From Macrocystis pyrifera (lineage: Eukaryota; Sar; Phaeophyceae; Laminariales; Laminariaceae): a stretch of 64,000 bases of DNA. Position 1 is the stretch's first letter; each line of letters starts with the position of its first letter. A program made the position numbers and the translations under genes. This document shows, piece by piece, positions 12,186 through 22,403 of this stretch. Below the pieces are notes generated by a model. That model was not told the origin of the DNA and searched no databases. It saw only the letters and a list, made by a program, of their open reading frames with translations. The stretch covers positions 9,005,930 through 9,069,929 of the forward strand of contig JASSKH010000007.1 of assembly GCA_031763025.1 (NCBI GenBank). Direction: 5' to 3'.

Positions 12186-12290
12186 TTACGGGGGTCCATA
12201 GTTAACGGGACCAAATTTTGTTAGTAAGAATAGGTAAATATATAGGTTTTTGTCTATACCATAGGTCCTATTAACTATGGACCCCCGTAA
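12186..12290. mobile_element. MITE family M1, copy a
   Basis: A 105-bp element with nearly perfect inverted ends: TTACGGGGGTCCATAGTTAA at the left and the complementary TTAACTATGGACCCCCGTAA at the right. TA flanks both sides, consistent with a TA target duplication. Eleven further copies lie in this window in both orientations. Confidence 0.85.
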
Positions 12291-12533
12291 TAACAATATT
12301 TCGTTCTATTTACTCTAGGTCCCCCGTACTGACTCGACACTGCGGCGCACTATGCTCCCCTCTTGTAGTGTCATGCGTGTACTACTGCTGTACAATACGA
12401 CAGATCATCGATCCCTACTTCCTGATCGACATACATGAGAACTGATCTGTTACGAATCTTGTATGGTATAGATGACGTCCGCGGCAGCTCGTTACAAGAG
12501 AGGCACGAGGCGTGCAATTTGAATGAACTAGTA

Positions 12534-12638
12534 TACGGGGGGCCATAGTAAACAGGACCAACGGTACACACAACAATTTATGTATTTACCTGTTTTGAAT
12601 AAAAAAAATTGGTCCTATTTTTCATGGGTCCCTCGTAA
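12534..12638. mobile_element. MITE family M1, copy b
   Basis: A 105-bp diverged copy with ends TACGGGGGGCCATAGTAAAC and the complementary CATGGGTCCCTCGTAA. The interior is AT-rich. Same family as copy a. Confidence 0.8.
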
Positions 12639-12996
12639 TAACACGACTACTGCTGATACTAGTAAAATCTGCGCCAACTAAAAAAAATGTATACACAGAT
12701 CCCGCACAGCACCTTACAACGGAAGATTAGGTCAGTCAAATATATGCCGCAGACCATGAACTACTGCTGTTGCACACCGTGCAAGGTGTTTGTACAAGCA
12801 CGGTTTTCAACACGGCGGTGTCTTGTGTTTCGGGCCATTTGCGTACGTACGTACGTACACGTCTCTGCTCCTGGTATAATAGACCACTACACGAAAAAAG
12901 CCTGGGGGAAAAAGCGCGTAATAAAACAAGGTCGATCGATATACATTTCCCCAGTCATATTTATTTTTCTCTGCTGCAAGGCAGGTAATCTATTAT

Positions 12997-13101
12997 TTAC
13001 GGGCGACCATAGTAAATAGCACCTGTGGTGCAGACAAAAACCTACATATTGATCTATTTTTTCTGACAATATTTGGTCCTGTTTACTATGGACCCCCGTA
13101 A
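12997..13101. mobile_element. MITE family M1, copy c
   Basis: A 105-bp copy with ends TTACGGGCGACCATAGTAAA and TTTACTATGGACCCCCGTAA; the interior orientation is opposite to copy a. Confidence 0.82.
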
Positions 13102-13207
13102 TAGAACCAACACCACACAAGACAGTGAGCAAATACCAGTGGTGTGATCATTGTTCCGTCCCACCCTACGGCGGAACCTACGTACGACGAGGCATCGACC
13201 ACGCACC

Positions 13208-13573
13208 TCAATGTCTAGCTACCCCAGAGATGATGTCCACCTGCTGGCGGCTGCAAGTGCCGGCACTCGGCCGGGAATCCTTCCTCTGCTTCTGCAGCGG
13301 CGTCTCACAAAGGCGGTCGCCAGCTTGTTCCTTGGCACTTGTTTGTGTTCCTCCGCCATCTCCTCCCAGAGTGTTGGGGCCGGTATCCCAATCATCGGCA
13401 CCCTCCTTGCTGGATGTGAACACGCTGACTATGGCTCCGAGTACCATGTACCCTTCTCATCCTCGTATCTGCTGCTCCAGGAGAGGCAACTTCACCCGAA
13501 AGAGAAGCCGGGAACCATCCTCGACCTTGCTGCGCTTAGACGGTGGCTGCTGTCTATCGGCCATGGTCACGAA
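13208..13573 (-). pseudogene. Unrecognised broken ORF with in-frame stop
   Basis: Starting from a methionine near 13,564 (MADRQQPPSKRSKVEDGS) one frame runs about 35 residues to a TGA at 13,457, then continues in the same frame through EGYMVLGAIVSVFTSSKEG to a stop at 13,208, about 120 codons in total. Composition is polar with a basic patch (KRSK) that could resemble a nuclear signal. I recognise no family. The same-frame continuation suggests a nonsense-mutated exon, but chance cannot be excluded, and a long plus-strand frame overlaps it. Confidence 0.3.
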
Positions 13574-14199
13574 ATCTGATGATAGAGTGGCTATTTGCTT
13601 GGTGGATTCAAAGCGCTGTGCGAGTACGAGTATCTCTCTTGCCACCGTGTGTTGTTTCTATGGGTATGATGGGGACGGCGTGCATCGTGTTCGCTCTCGT
13701 ACTGCTGTACTGCTGTACGAACCAGGTATATCGTGCATAATCGCCGACTCTATTTCCTAGTCGATTTTATTTTTTTACGTGATTTCTAGCGGGAGTACTT
13801 TTGCGATACGTATTATTTTTTTTGGGCGAATAGACCGGTCGGAATAATCACGCCGTTCCTTTAAAAACCCGGGGTCGTCCTTTTACCGGCCAGATCGGAT
13901 TCCTGAGCGTGCCACCGTGGCCTTAAGTTGCGAGACGATCCTACAGTAATTTCAAGCAGAACAAGACTTAACTATGAGCTGGTAAACTTACAGCGGTAGT
14001 GGCTTGGTAGCGTACACTGCAGCAATAAAATATGTTGTGCATGTGGACGAGGCGTCGGTCTGCGTGCGTGCGTAAGTATGCATGAGGACGAAGCAGCGTG
14101 ACGTCAGGGACAGGCGTTGGTTTTCGTGTGTGCGTATGCATGTGTGAACGAAGCGTTGGTGTGCGTGTGTGCGCGTGCATGTATGTGGATGAAGCCTTG
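13574..14199. other. Unassigned stretch
   Basis: AT-rich at 13,760-13,830, then GTGCGTGCGT/ATGCATGT-type simple sequence at 14,060-14,190 leading into the next tandem repeat. No gene is seen. Confidence 0.45.
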
Positions 14200-15010
14200 G
14201 TATGCATCATGAGTTTGACTTGAAAAATGAAGTTGTACAAGTGGCACCAACCTCTACGAAAGGTACAACGTTGTTGTGAACGTGAATATTTGTTGTGAAC
14301 GTGAATATTTGAGATGCATACATTATTTCGATAATGCGATGGAGTATGTGTACAAGCACAGTTGAAGCCCGTAAACGAGCATCCAATTGAACGAAGAAGC
14401 GGGCATGCAAGCACGGCAAGCGAGACGTCCTTGTACTTGAAGCAGTGGTATGCCTCACGTGTTTGACTTGCGAAATGACGTTGTATCAATGGTATCGATC
14501 TCACCGAAAGGTACAACGTTGTTGCTGAGCGTGCATGTTTGAGATACATTATTTTCGATAATGCGATGGAGCACGTGTACAAGCACAGTTGGAGCCTGTA
14601 AACGAGCATGCAGTTGGATGAAGAAGCGGACATGCAAGCACAGCAAGCGAGACGTCCTTGTAGTTGAAGCGGTGGTACGAATCACATGTTTAACTTGCAA
14701 CGTGACGTTGTAAAAGTGGCATCAATCTGTCCGAAAGGTACAATGTTGGTGAAGTGCTACACTTTTCGACAATGCAATGGAGCATGTGTACTAGCACAGT
14801 TGACGCCGGTAAACAAGCATGCGATCGAAGGAAGAAGCGGTCATGCAAGCACAGCAAGCGACACTGCCTGGCAGTTAAAGCGGTGGTATGCATCACGGAT
14901 TTGACTTGAAAATATGTTGTACTAGTGGTATAAATCTCTCCGGCAGGTACAAGCCATGTTGGTGAAAGTCCCTAATAGAGATGCATACATTATTTTCGAT
15001 AATGTGACGG
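14200..15010. repeat. Degenerate tandem repeat, about 210-230-bp unit, four copies
   Basis: The landmark CAAGCACAGTTG or CTAGCACAGTTG recurs at about 14,352, 14,579 and 14,790. Other words shared by all copies are AAAGGTACAA, TTTTCGATAATG and GCGAGACGTCCTTGTA. The minus-strand ORFs repeat the phrase TTASSTRTSRL-like once per unit and follow from the repeat; I do not call them genes. Confidence 0.75.
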
Positions 15011-15062
15011 ACAATACACAGGTGTGCGAAATCGTGATGCGCGTAAGGTCGCTTCCCGTAAC

Positions 15063-15115
15063 ATGGCTCCCTCGCCGGGAATTGAACCCGGGTCTCATGA
15101 GTGAGACATCGTATT
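15063..15115 (-). other. tRNA-like 3' half
   Basis: Read on the minus strand, a stem-loop GTCTC-ACTCAT-GAGAC is followed by a perfect T-arm: CCGGG, loop TTCAATT, CCCGG. The sequence GCGAGGGAGCCA then resembles an acceptor 3' strand. No matching 5' acceptor or D-arm precedes it, so this is a tRNA fragment or tRNA-derived repeat and not a gene. Confidence 0.45.
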
Positions 15116-15501
15116 AAAGCATGCATTTCATTATATGGTCTGATTTGTGTGGGTTCCCGGAGATCATGGCTAGTCGGAGGGGTAGGTCACGCGGGTGACT
15201 CTTGAGCGTGCAGACAACGGTCCAAGCATTCAGGGCGAGTGCTCCGTGCGTTCAGAGCAAGCGTTTCGTGCCAGGGATTAACAAGTTCATCACATGTTCT
15301 CAGTTTGGTTAAATTCCGTGCTTTCCAGTGATCGACATACCCAGCTCCTTCCGAGCCCCACGCACGTTTAGTCGATTCCCTTCTGTGCTATCCTTCCGAG
15401 GTACTACAACTCCGGGTCTACAAATATAACGGAGAAATGCCCTCTGCTTCCCGTGACATCTGCGTAGTGGTGGTAGTGGTGTATAGTAACAGTATAGTAG
15501 T
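15116..15501. other. Unassigned stretch
   Basis: No gene or repeat family recognised; GTGGTGGTAGTGGTG-type short simple sequence near 15,465. Confidence 0.5.
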
Positions 15502-15927
15502 CCGGGGTTCTACACTATTTGACCTTGTCGTGGGCACGCCGTGGCATTGCCATGTTACCGCCTATGGCATACCATGGCATCACCACGGCATCTCGTGTGT
15601 GGCATAGGATTCCAGGGCACGCCGTGGGGGGTGCCGTGGCATGCCATGGGCAGTACCATGGCAACCCCCGCGGCTACCGCCACGGCACTCCAAGGTAACC
15701 CCACGGCATGTCATGGCAACCCCAACGGCACCCCAATGTCCACGGCACCTAGGTTAGGGTTAGGGTTAGGGTTAGGGCTAGGGTTAGGGTCCCATGGTAT
15801 GCCGTGGAGGTCCGTGGAAGGTTCCGTGGTATGCCGTGGAAGATGCCGTGGACGGTTTTGCCGCAGGTGGTGCCACGGCATGCCACGGCATGCCACGGCA
15901 TGTCGCGAAAAAAGACAATAATGTACA
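15502..15927 (-). mobile_element. Telomere-repeat-bearing inverted-repeat element, copy 2
   Basis: Reverse-complement relative of 333-760 at full length (about 426 bp). It contains TTAGGG-type repeats at about 15,750-15,790 next to CCTAGG, flanked by the same CCATGG/GGCATGCC/CCGTGG words in the same order. Ends read TACACTATTTGACCTTG at the left and, on the other strand, TACATTATTGTCTTTT at the right, each running into ATGCCGTGGCATGCC-like sequence; these are imperfect terminal inverted repeats of about 48 bp. The right end directly abuts LINE-A. Confidence 0.7.
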
Positions 15928-18600
15928 TGACTCCTTTTTCGCCTTGCGACGCCCCCGGGATTTCATATTACCTATATCCCACAATGGAAAGACGCGATCA
16001 TCAAGGTCCTTCACAAAAAGAAGGACCGAACTGATTGCAATAACTACAGAGGGATTTCGCTTGTTGCCCACGCAGGCAAAGTCTTCTTGAAAATCGTCGC
16101 GTCGCGCCTCAGCAACTACTGCGAGACCGAGGAATTACTCCCGGAGGAACAGTGCGGCTTCCGCCCCGCACGATCAACGATTGATATGTTGTTCGTCATG
16201 CGCCGGTTGCAAGAGCTTGGAAGACAGAGGAAAATCCCCCTGTACTTGTGCTTCATCGATCTGCCGAAAGCGTACGACTCTGTCGACCGAGAGCTGTTAT
16301 GGTAAGTACTCACACGTTTTGTCACACGTTTTGGCGTACCAACCAAGATGCTGAGAATTATCCGTAATTTCCACGATGGCATGCGGGCTCGCGTGCGTAC
16401 GGATGACGGCGAACACTCGCAATGGTTTGATGTCACGCAGGGGCTGCGGCAAGGCTGTGTGCTGTCACCGTTACTGTTCAACCTATTTTTCGCTGCTGCG
16501 TTGCACGTCGTACAGGTATGCTTTGGCCATGACGAAGCCATCGTAAGGGATTTGCCCAACTCAGTGATGCTGGAGTAGTCGGAACGAAGGAGCAGGAGCC
16601 GTTGACGTGCGTGCGAAGGGCTGTATGGGGCATGTTGTACGCCGATGACGCAGGGATTGTGTCGAAGTTGGCTGAAGGGCTCGCGAAAATGATGACAGTC
16701 ATCGTGACTGTCTTCGAAGCAGCAGGCCTTACGGTGTCGGAAAAGAAGACAGAGACAATGCTTCTACAAACACCAGACCAGAAAACCCTCGCACCAACGC
16801 TCGTTATCGAAGCAGCAGGCCAGAGGTATAAGCAGACGGCCCAGTTCTTGTACCTAGGCGGCATTATCCACGAAAACGCTGACCTCTCGCTCGAAATCGA
16901 CCGACGGATCCGTCTCATGCATGCTCGGATCCGTCTCATGCGAGCATGCCTCAAACGGTTCGGCCCGGAGCTGTATGATAGGACGACCGCCCCCCTTAGC
17001 CTGAAAGTTCGAATGCTGAAGGCCGAGGTGAGACCCTGCTGTACGGGTGTGTGACGTGGACCCTCAGATCGGAACATTTTGCCAAGCTTCGAACGGCTCA
17101 CCACCAAGTCCTGTTGCGAGTCATTGGCTTCCAGCGCGACTTCGTACTGACCATGCCACCCTCTCGTACGCGAATGCCCTCAAGATGACACGTTGCGAGA
17201 GCATCGAAACGACCATCCGCAAACGGCGTCTCTTCTTCGCGGGGGGGGTGGCACGGCAAAGCAAGGATCGATTACCCAGCCGGATGATGTTCGGGATGAT
17301 TGCTGTTGGGGAGAACCCGAGACCTGGCGGACAGGTTAAGACTTGGCATAGATGCGTAGTAGAAGACCTTAGGGAGTTCCGAGCCACCGAAGGGTCAACG
17401 GAACTTGCTCCCTTGGTGTATGGAGTTGAGACCACACTGTAGCCCACTGTTGCAAAAAAGGCGAGGAAGTGGTACCGGGGGATCCTGGAAGCAGCCGAAC
17501 GGTTCATGGTGACGTGGCACGAGGCTGAGGCTGAGCTGAGCAGGCAGCGCCGCGCATCCGCCGTGGGTGGTGTCCAAGGGAATGGGGGGAGGAGGGGGGC
17601 AACAAGAGGAGTAGCAGAAAACCCGACCAAGGGAATGCGGAGAGGGGGGGGGGAAGAAGAGGAGTAGAAGGGAAACTGCAGTGGACTAAAGTAGGAATAT
17701 GATGACAGATAGGGTAGCCAGGTACCGGGCAGACTAAGAAGTAGAACATGCCTATACTACTCGTACCACCAACTGGTGCAGCTGGTTCGAACGTGGTCTT
17801 CCTTTGTCTTCCTGTTGTTGTTTTTTTTTTTTCATTTTATTGTCTTCTTTGCGGTGACCCTATGTGATTTTCATTTCTCTTCCTTTCTCCGATTGATATG
17901 CCTTATTGAAGGAGTCGTGTGGCGTGGGTGGATGACGAGCCTGCTTTGCTTGTTTCGTACTGTCTGACGCCGAGGGGCCGGGAATAGTTGACGAACGCTG
18001 GACGATGGTGGCAGACAGGGTAGCAAGGTACCAGGCGGGCCAGCAGGGAGACCCTGGCTGTGCTACTCGTACCATAAACTGCTGCCGCTACCTGGAGCAT
18101 GCCTTCTGCTTTGTTTGGTTTGCCTGCTATTTTCCCTTGGTTCTTAGTCTTACTCTGTTGACGACTATTAATAGTGGTGTTTTCTTCTTTTTCCTTTTTC
18201 TTTTGTTTTGTAGCTCCTTCTTTCCAAGTGTTTGCCAGATCCCTTGCGGGGGGGTACGATGGTTTGTTTCTGTATATACATATACCACGTATATATTTGT
18301 TTCTTCTTTCTTGTGTTTCTTTTTCTCTTTCGAATTTTCTTTGTTTTTGTTTTTTTTTCCCTCTTTGTTTCGTCTTAGTTTCTCTAGGTCATGGAATGGG
18401 TATGTCGTGCCTGTCGTACGCCGTATGATCACATGGTATTGCATTGCATACGTGGCAACGTAGTATCTCTGTGGCGTAGCTTTGTGACCACAGAACTTGT
18501 ATCTCTCTAGGATTGAAGAATCGGCACGGACACTGGTTGTGCTGGATGTCGACCGGTAGAAAGAACGGTTTAATGTGAAGAAAACAACAACAACTTTTGG
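15928..18600 (+). mobile_element. LINE-A, 5'-truncated non-LTR retrotransposon
   Basis: Starts directly after the telomere-repeat element, with no endonuclease or ORF1 present. Reverse transcriptase sequence runs to about 17,575, followed by a T-rich 3' region of about 1 kb with two related modules (CAGACAGGGTAGCAAGGTAC-like, near 17,705 and 18,012) and an end near 18,597 in ACAACAACAAC. The same 3' end recurs at 43,093-43,250 and 44,640-45,757, always 5'-truncated, as expected for target-primed reverse transcription. Confidence 0.8.
15973..17575 (+). pseudogene. LINE-A reverse transcriptase, decayed
   Basis: The frame opens with [20 protein letters not shown] and runs through NYRGISL and EEQCGFRP, typical of LINE RT fingers. 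Motif A is [11 protein letters not shown] (about 16,253), motif [13 protein letters not shown] (about 16,445) and motif C YADDA (about 16,636); both catalytic aspartates of motif C are present. After motif C the thumb and C-terminal part follow (FLYLGGIIHENADLSLEI, then RKRRLFFAGGVARQ). Damage: an in-frame TAA at 16,303, a short duplication just after it that repeats VTRF, a frame change near 16,555, and further frame changes near 17,035 and 17,140. It would have copied LINE RNA at a nicked chromosomal target; it is inactive here. No RNase H or endonuclease is seen. Confidence 0.88.
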
Positions 18601-19904
18601 CTTCAAGTGTACCTATAAATGGCTCGAATGATCACTTTTTCGCTACTGAAATATAAACAGCAGTCGGCCACACCAGATGCCGGGACCGTCAACCATCCGA
18701 CCTTGCCTGTCAACACAAACGCCCGAAAAAAAAAACAACGGAAAGACGGAAAGAGCACCAACGCAGGTTACGCCTGAGACGACGCAGGCCACCCATTCAT
18801 TTTCGTGAATTCCCTACCAATCAACGTATCCGAACTTCTTAAAATATTTAAAAAAAATTTACATAAAATGAAACCAGCTCTTCGGTGTTCAATATAAGCC
18901 GACGAGACGAATGCCGTTCTCGCCCGGCATACTGCTGTACTTGGCAAAACAAAGCTGCCTGTTCTATTACGTACAAGATTCAAGCGATGCTCGTCATTAT
19001 CACCAGTAAATACCTGCCCCAGAATACAAGGATATTTTTGCATTGATACGAATATGCAAGCTTTGCTTACAATTACGGATACTTAAACTTAACGCATCAT
19101 ACGTACGTACTACTCTGTGTAAGTTTCAACATCAATGGCTCACAATCGACCAAAAATACTACAAAATAAATGAAAAAAAACGTTCAAGAAAAACAAAACA
19201 AAACAAGGCTAGTAGAAGACACACAACAAAATGACAAAACGCAAACCAGTCCAAGCGGAGAACTGCAAGAGCACGTGCCGAATAAGAATTAACTCACAGG
19301 GAAGTAACACTATTAATAGCATAGGTTGCCACCTCTCTGCTACGTAGTAGTTGCTTGGGTTCCCTAGACACAAACATGTGCCCCTCGATTTGTTTCGTCA
19401 AAACCGGCGCCGGGTTTCAGTACTACCTGTGACCCCCCCCCCCCTCCCGGCGGGGACAAGATGAAATAAAAACCCGACGAAAAAAGACGAAGAGAGACCA
19501 AATGTGTCCAAGGGAAATATGCGTGCTCGGGGAAGCAGAACTAACATAGACCTTGACACGCGGCGGTGTGCCATCTACTTCTTACTTATCGCCAACAGCG
19601 GCGTCAGGATTCAGTACTGACGTTGCCCCCCGCCCCCCCCCCCCCCCCCGATAATATTGTATATGGGTTGGGTTGGCGTCGGTTGGCAACGACACTGTAA
19701 AACATGCCGCTCACTACGTGAGCTAGACACCCAGGGTACCGTTTTTTTTTTTTTTTTTTTTGCGGTCGCCCACAGCTGGTCGTCTAGTTAGATCATTTGT
19801 GCGAAGTAAAGAACCTTTACTCTGCACAAGGGAATTGATCGTATCACGTAGTGTTCAAGGTACGGCACCCAAGAGGCAGTTACATAGTACTCCCATTGCT
19901 GTCT
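18601..19904. other. AT-rich stretch with poly-C and poly-T tracts
   Basis: No gene recognised. Long C-runs occur at about 19,433-19,444 and 19,626-19,649 and a T-run at 19,742-19,761. The two C-runs are each preceded by a related segment containing TTCAGTACT, suggesting a degenerate duplication of about 200 bp. Confidence 0.5.
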
Positions 19905-20165
19905 CTGGAAGTGGCCACACCGGAAATTAAACTAACTCATTGAAGCTGTCATCCATATGCAAGTCCGCCTCACAAGCGGTTCTTAGTAGAGGATGCAGCT
20001 CACCCTTCATGCGACTCGCCGGACACCTCACGGCGCTTCGCGCTTGGTGCAAGCAATGTCTGCCTGGTCGGTGAAAACCCTACTTGCTCCGCCCCGGCAT
20101 TGTAGGGATGCGAGGGTCTATGGTCATACGACTACGGCCATGCATGATATCGAGTACATCTCTCC
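19905..20165 (+). repeat. Dispersed repeat D1, copy 2
   Basis: Inverted relative of 11,870-12,110: shared words include GTGGCCACAC, GATGCAGCTCACCCTTCATG, GGTGCAAGCA and GGGATGCGAGGGTCTATGGT. It ends in GCATGATATCGAGTACA-type sequence that is partly duplicated just downstream (to about 20,245). Confidence 0.65.
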
Positions 20166-20725
20166 TATCGAGTACACCCCCTCCTCCCAACAGGGATGCG
20201 AGGCCTATGAGTACTACTAGTATACGACTACAGCCATGCATGATAATGAGGGCAATGCCCGCCCCCCCGGCTGGAGTAAAGGGTACATTAAGAATATTCA
20301 CACACACAAGTGTCTATCAATACCTGTACGAGCAATGTCGGCACCGACGTCAAACCACACAAGTTTGGCAGTTCTAATTAAATACTGGTATGCGCGAAGG
20401 AAAAATCGAACGAAAAGTAGAAATGAACACGTGTGGTCCCCGTTGAACATAAGTAGCAGCATGAACTAAACCCAAATATAAGCAAAGGGGCAAGACAAGG
20501 GCACTGTAGAACCCACAACAGTGGGTAAAACACATACATCGCCTCAACGCGTGCATGTTTCATGGGTACCATGAGTCTCCTTCCTATACCAGGATACCTG
20601 CCAGGTCGGCAGAGCGGGGGGGGGGGGGGTCGACACTAAACTCTAAAAAGGTGAGAAGAACCGAAATATGAACAATAATCGGGGAAGGGAGGGGGGGCTG
20701 AGCACAATGGACGTTCACTTTCTCT
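20166..20725. other. Unassigned stretch with G-tract
   Basis: No gene recognised; a G-run lies at about 20,617-20,628 and a second G-rich run near 20,690. Confidence 0.5.
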
Positions 20726-22403
20726 TTACGCCACTCCCAGGCACTTCTTCAGCGACGGCGGGGAGACGCCGAGAAATTGAGAGATGTGGTTGGTCCCGTT
20801 CAAACACGAATTGATGTTGTATAGAAGTGTTAACACTCTGTACTGTGTTGCCACCGGGCTTAACAGATATTTCTGTTGGGGCTTGTGGGTCACGAACGCC
20901 TACTTGCTAGTCATTTCCTTGAACAGCCACTCTACGGTGATGCGGCAACCCCTCATGCTCTTGTTGAAATGCAGCATGTTTTCCGCGAGAGGGCCTTGAG
21001 ACTCCGAGTAAGGGCAGCAGATGTGAGCGCTCATGCCATACGCCGGGTCTCCGTACAGGCAATAGGCGTTGCCGTCCGCGTCGTTCATGTTATCTTCTAA
21101 CCGTTCTAGCAACCCAGACTCACTCAATAAATGCAAATCGTGCCTAGCTCCTAACTCTGGCCCAAAAAAGTCGACACAAATGCCGCCCGGCGTGACTACG
21201 CCCTGGAATTTCATCGCGTGCTTCTTCTTATGTCCGTTGAAGAATGATCGCTGCTCGCGCACAGGCCTGTCGTGTGCAGGGGAGCATGATCGGGGGGGGG
21301 GGATGCGCGTAAATGAACGAGCCATGCAAGCGCAGCAAGTCCACAGTCGTCCAGCATGGAACGCAAAACGATGTATATCACCAGTGCTTATAACCCTGAC
21401 TCCATTTTTCGAAGCCTACACCGACCGTTGTCTGTAACGTAAAGCGATTGCAACCCCTCGCCCAGCATTGTTCCCCCAATAATTGACTGTAGCGCACGGC
21501 GTATTCAGCTTCCTTGTCAATTCCTTACCTTGCATTCTACACCCTGAGCACAGTTTTACTTTACTGTTTTATTCCTAAGTTAACGTTCATTGTCCGAGGG
21601 TGCCCGAAGCAGGAAATATTCCCCGTACCGGAAATGGACGACGGGTAGGGGCATGTGGAAAACAATTGTCGTGGCGTTTGAATTCAAGACTATATCCGTA
21701 CAGGATCCCCGCCCCACTTGGTGATTTTGTAGCTGTACGTAGGAGTGAGGTACCAATTTCTACTTTAGCTGTGTGACGATGCATCGTCCCTTAACTTAAG
21801 TTTAACCTTTACGATCAACATACTCATACTCACACTTTTTTCTACACTTAGAGGGGCGGCTGGACTACTGCGACGACTCGAGCACTTTGCCACTGCTTTG
21901 GCGGCAGTTTGGGGTCTACTGCTTATCAATCCTACTTTCCAGCACGTCTTCATCCGTACTTGCCTTTCAATGCCGCGAACAGTGCCTTCGATGAACCCCC
22001 AATAGTTGTCCAGGGGACGTCCCCACGAGTGCAGGGCTTCCGCGAAGTCCCCTAACCGAGGAACCAGTCTATTCATGTCTAGGTTCAGCACGGCACCTCA
22101 GGTCACGTCCATGAAGTGTAGCATGTAGTTGAAAGCCTCGCAGATGCATGATTCCGCGACGCCGAACAACATCCTCATGTCTGTCAGTCGATGTGGGAAC
22201 GCCAATCGATACAAGAGGAAGCAGAACGCCTCACGCCGGGATACGACACATCCGCAGTCGGTACGAATCACGACGGGAACGACCAGGACGCCCAGCATCG
22301 TACCGATCTGCGTTGCAAATGAAGGAACAACGGCGGGGTGTAAGGGTGTAGCAAGAAGGTTGTCGAGTGTTGCAAACTCCTCATTCCTAAAGAGCAGTAA
22401 CAT
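20726..22403 (-). pseudogene. PIF/Harbinger-type DDE transposase, decayed
   Basis: Exon 1 (22,403 down to 21,964) carries VIRTDCGCVVSRREAFCFLL and RLTDMRMLFGV, the helical N-terminal region of Harbinger transposases, then DNYWGFIEGTVRGI, where the usual first catalytic Asp of FIDGT is Glu. Exon 2 (21,266 down to 20,726) starts RPVREQRSFFNGHKKKHAMK and includes ARHDLH (second Asp), YGDPAYG and CRITVEWLF (catalytic Glu), then AFVTHKPQQKYLLSPV and a C-terminus ending LKKCLGVA. In-frame stops occur at about 22,100 (after HFMDVT) and 20,900 (after KEMTSK), so it cannot make full-length protein. Active relatives excise and insert DNA with 3-bp duplications. I see no flanking terminal inverted repeats. 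It is not shown to mobilise the M1 MITEs. Confidence 0.88.
21267..21963 (-). other. GC-AG intron within the Harbinger transposase
   Basis: The transposase frame is interrupted between GIE and RPVREQ. Joining GAAAG (ending 21,964) to GCCTGTGCGC (starting 21,266) restores an uninterrupted family match. The intron would start GCAAGT, the classic non-canonical GC donor consensus, and end CACGACAG, a normal AG acceptor; its length is 697 bp. The alternative is an inserted repeat, but both borders fit splice consensus. Confidence 0.65.

Larger units (their letters stand above)
12291..13207. other. Intergenic stretch holding MITE copies b and c
   Basis: Apart from the two MITEs listed separately, I see only an ACGT microsatellite (GTACGTACGTACGTACAC near 12,843) and unsupported short ORFs. 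Confidence 0.5.
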
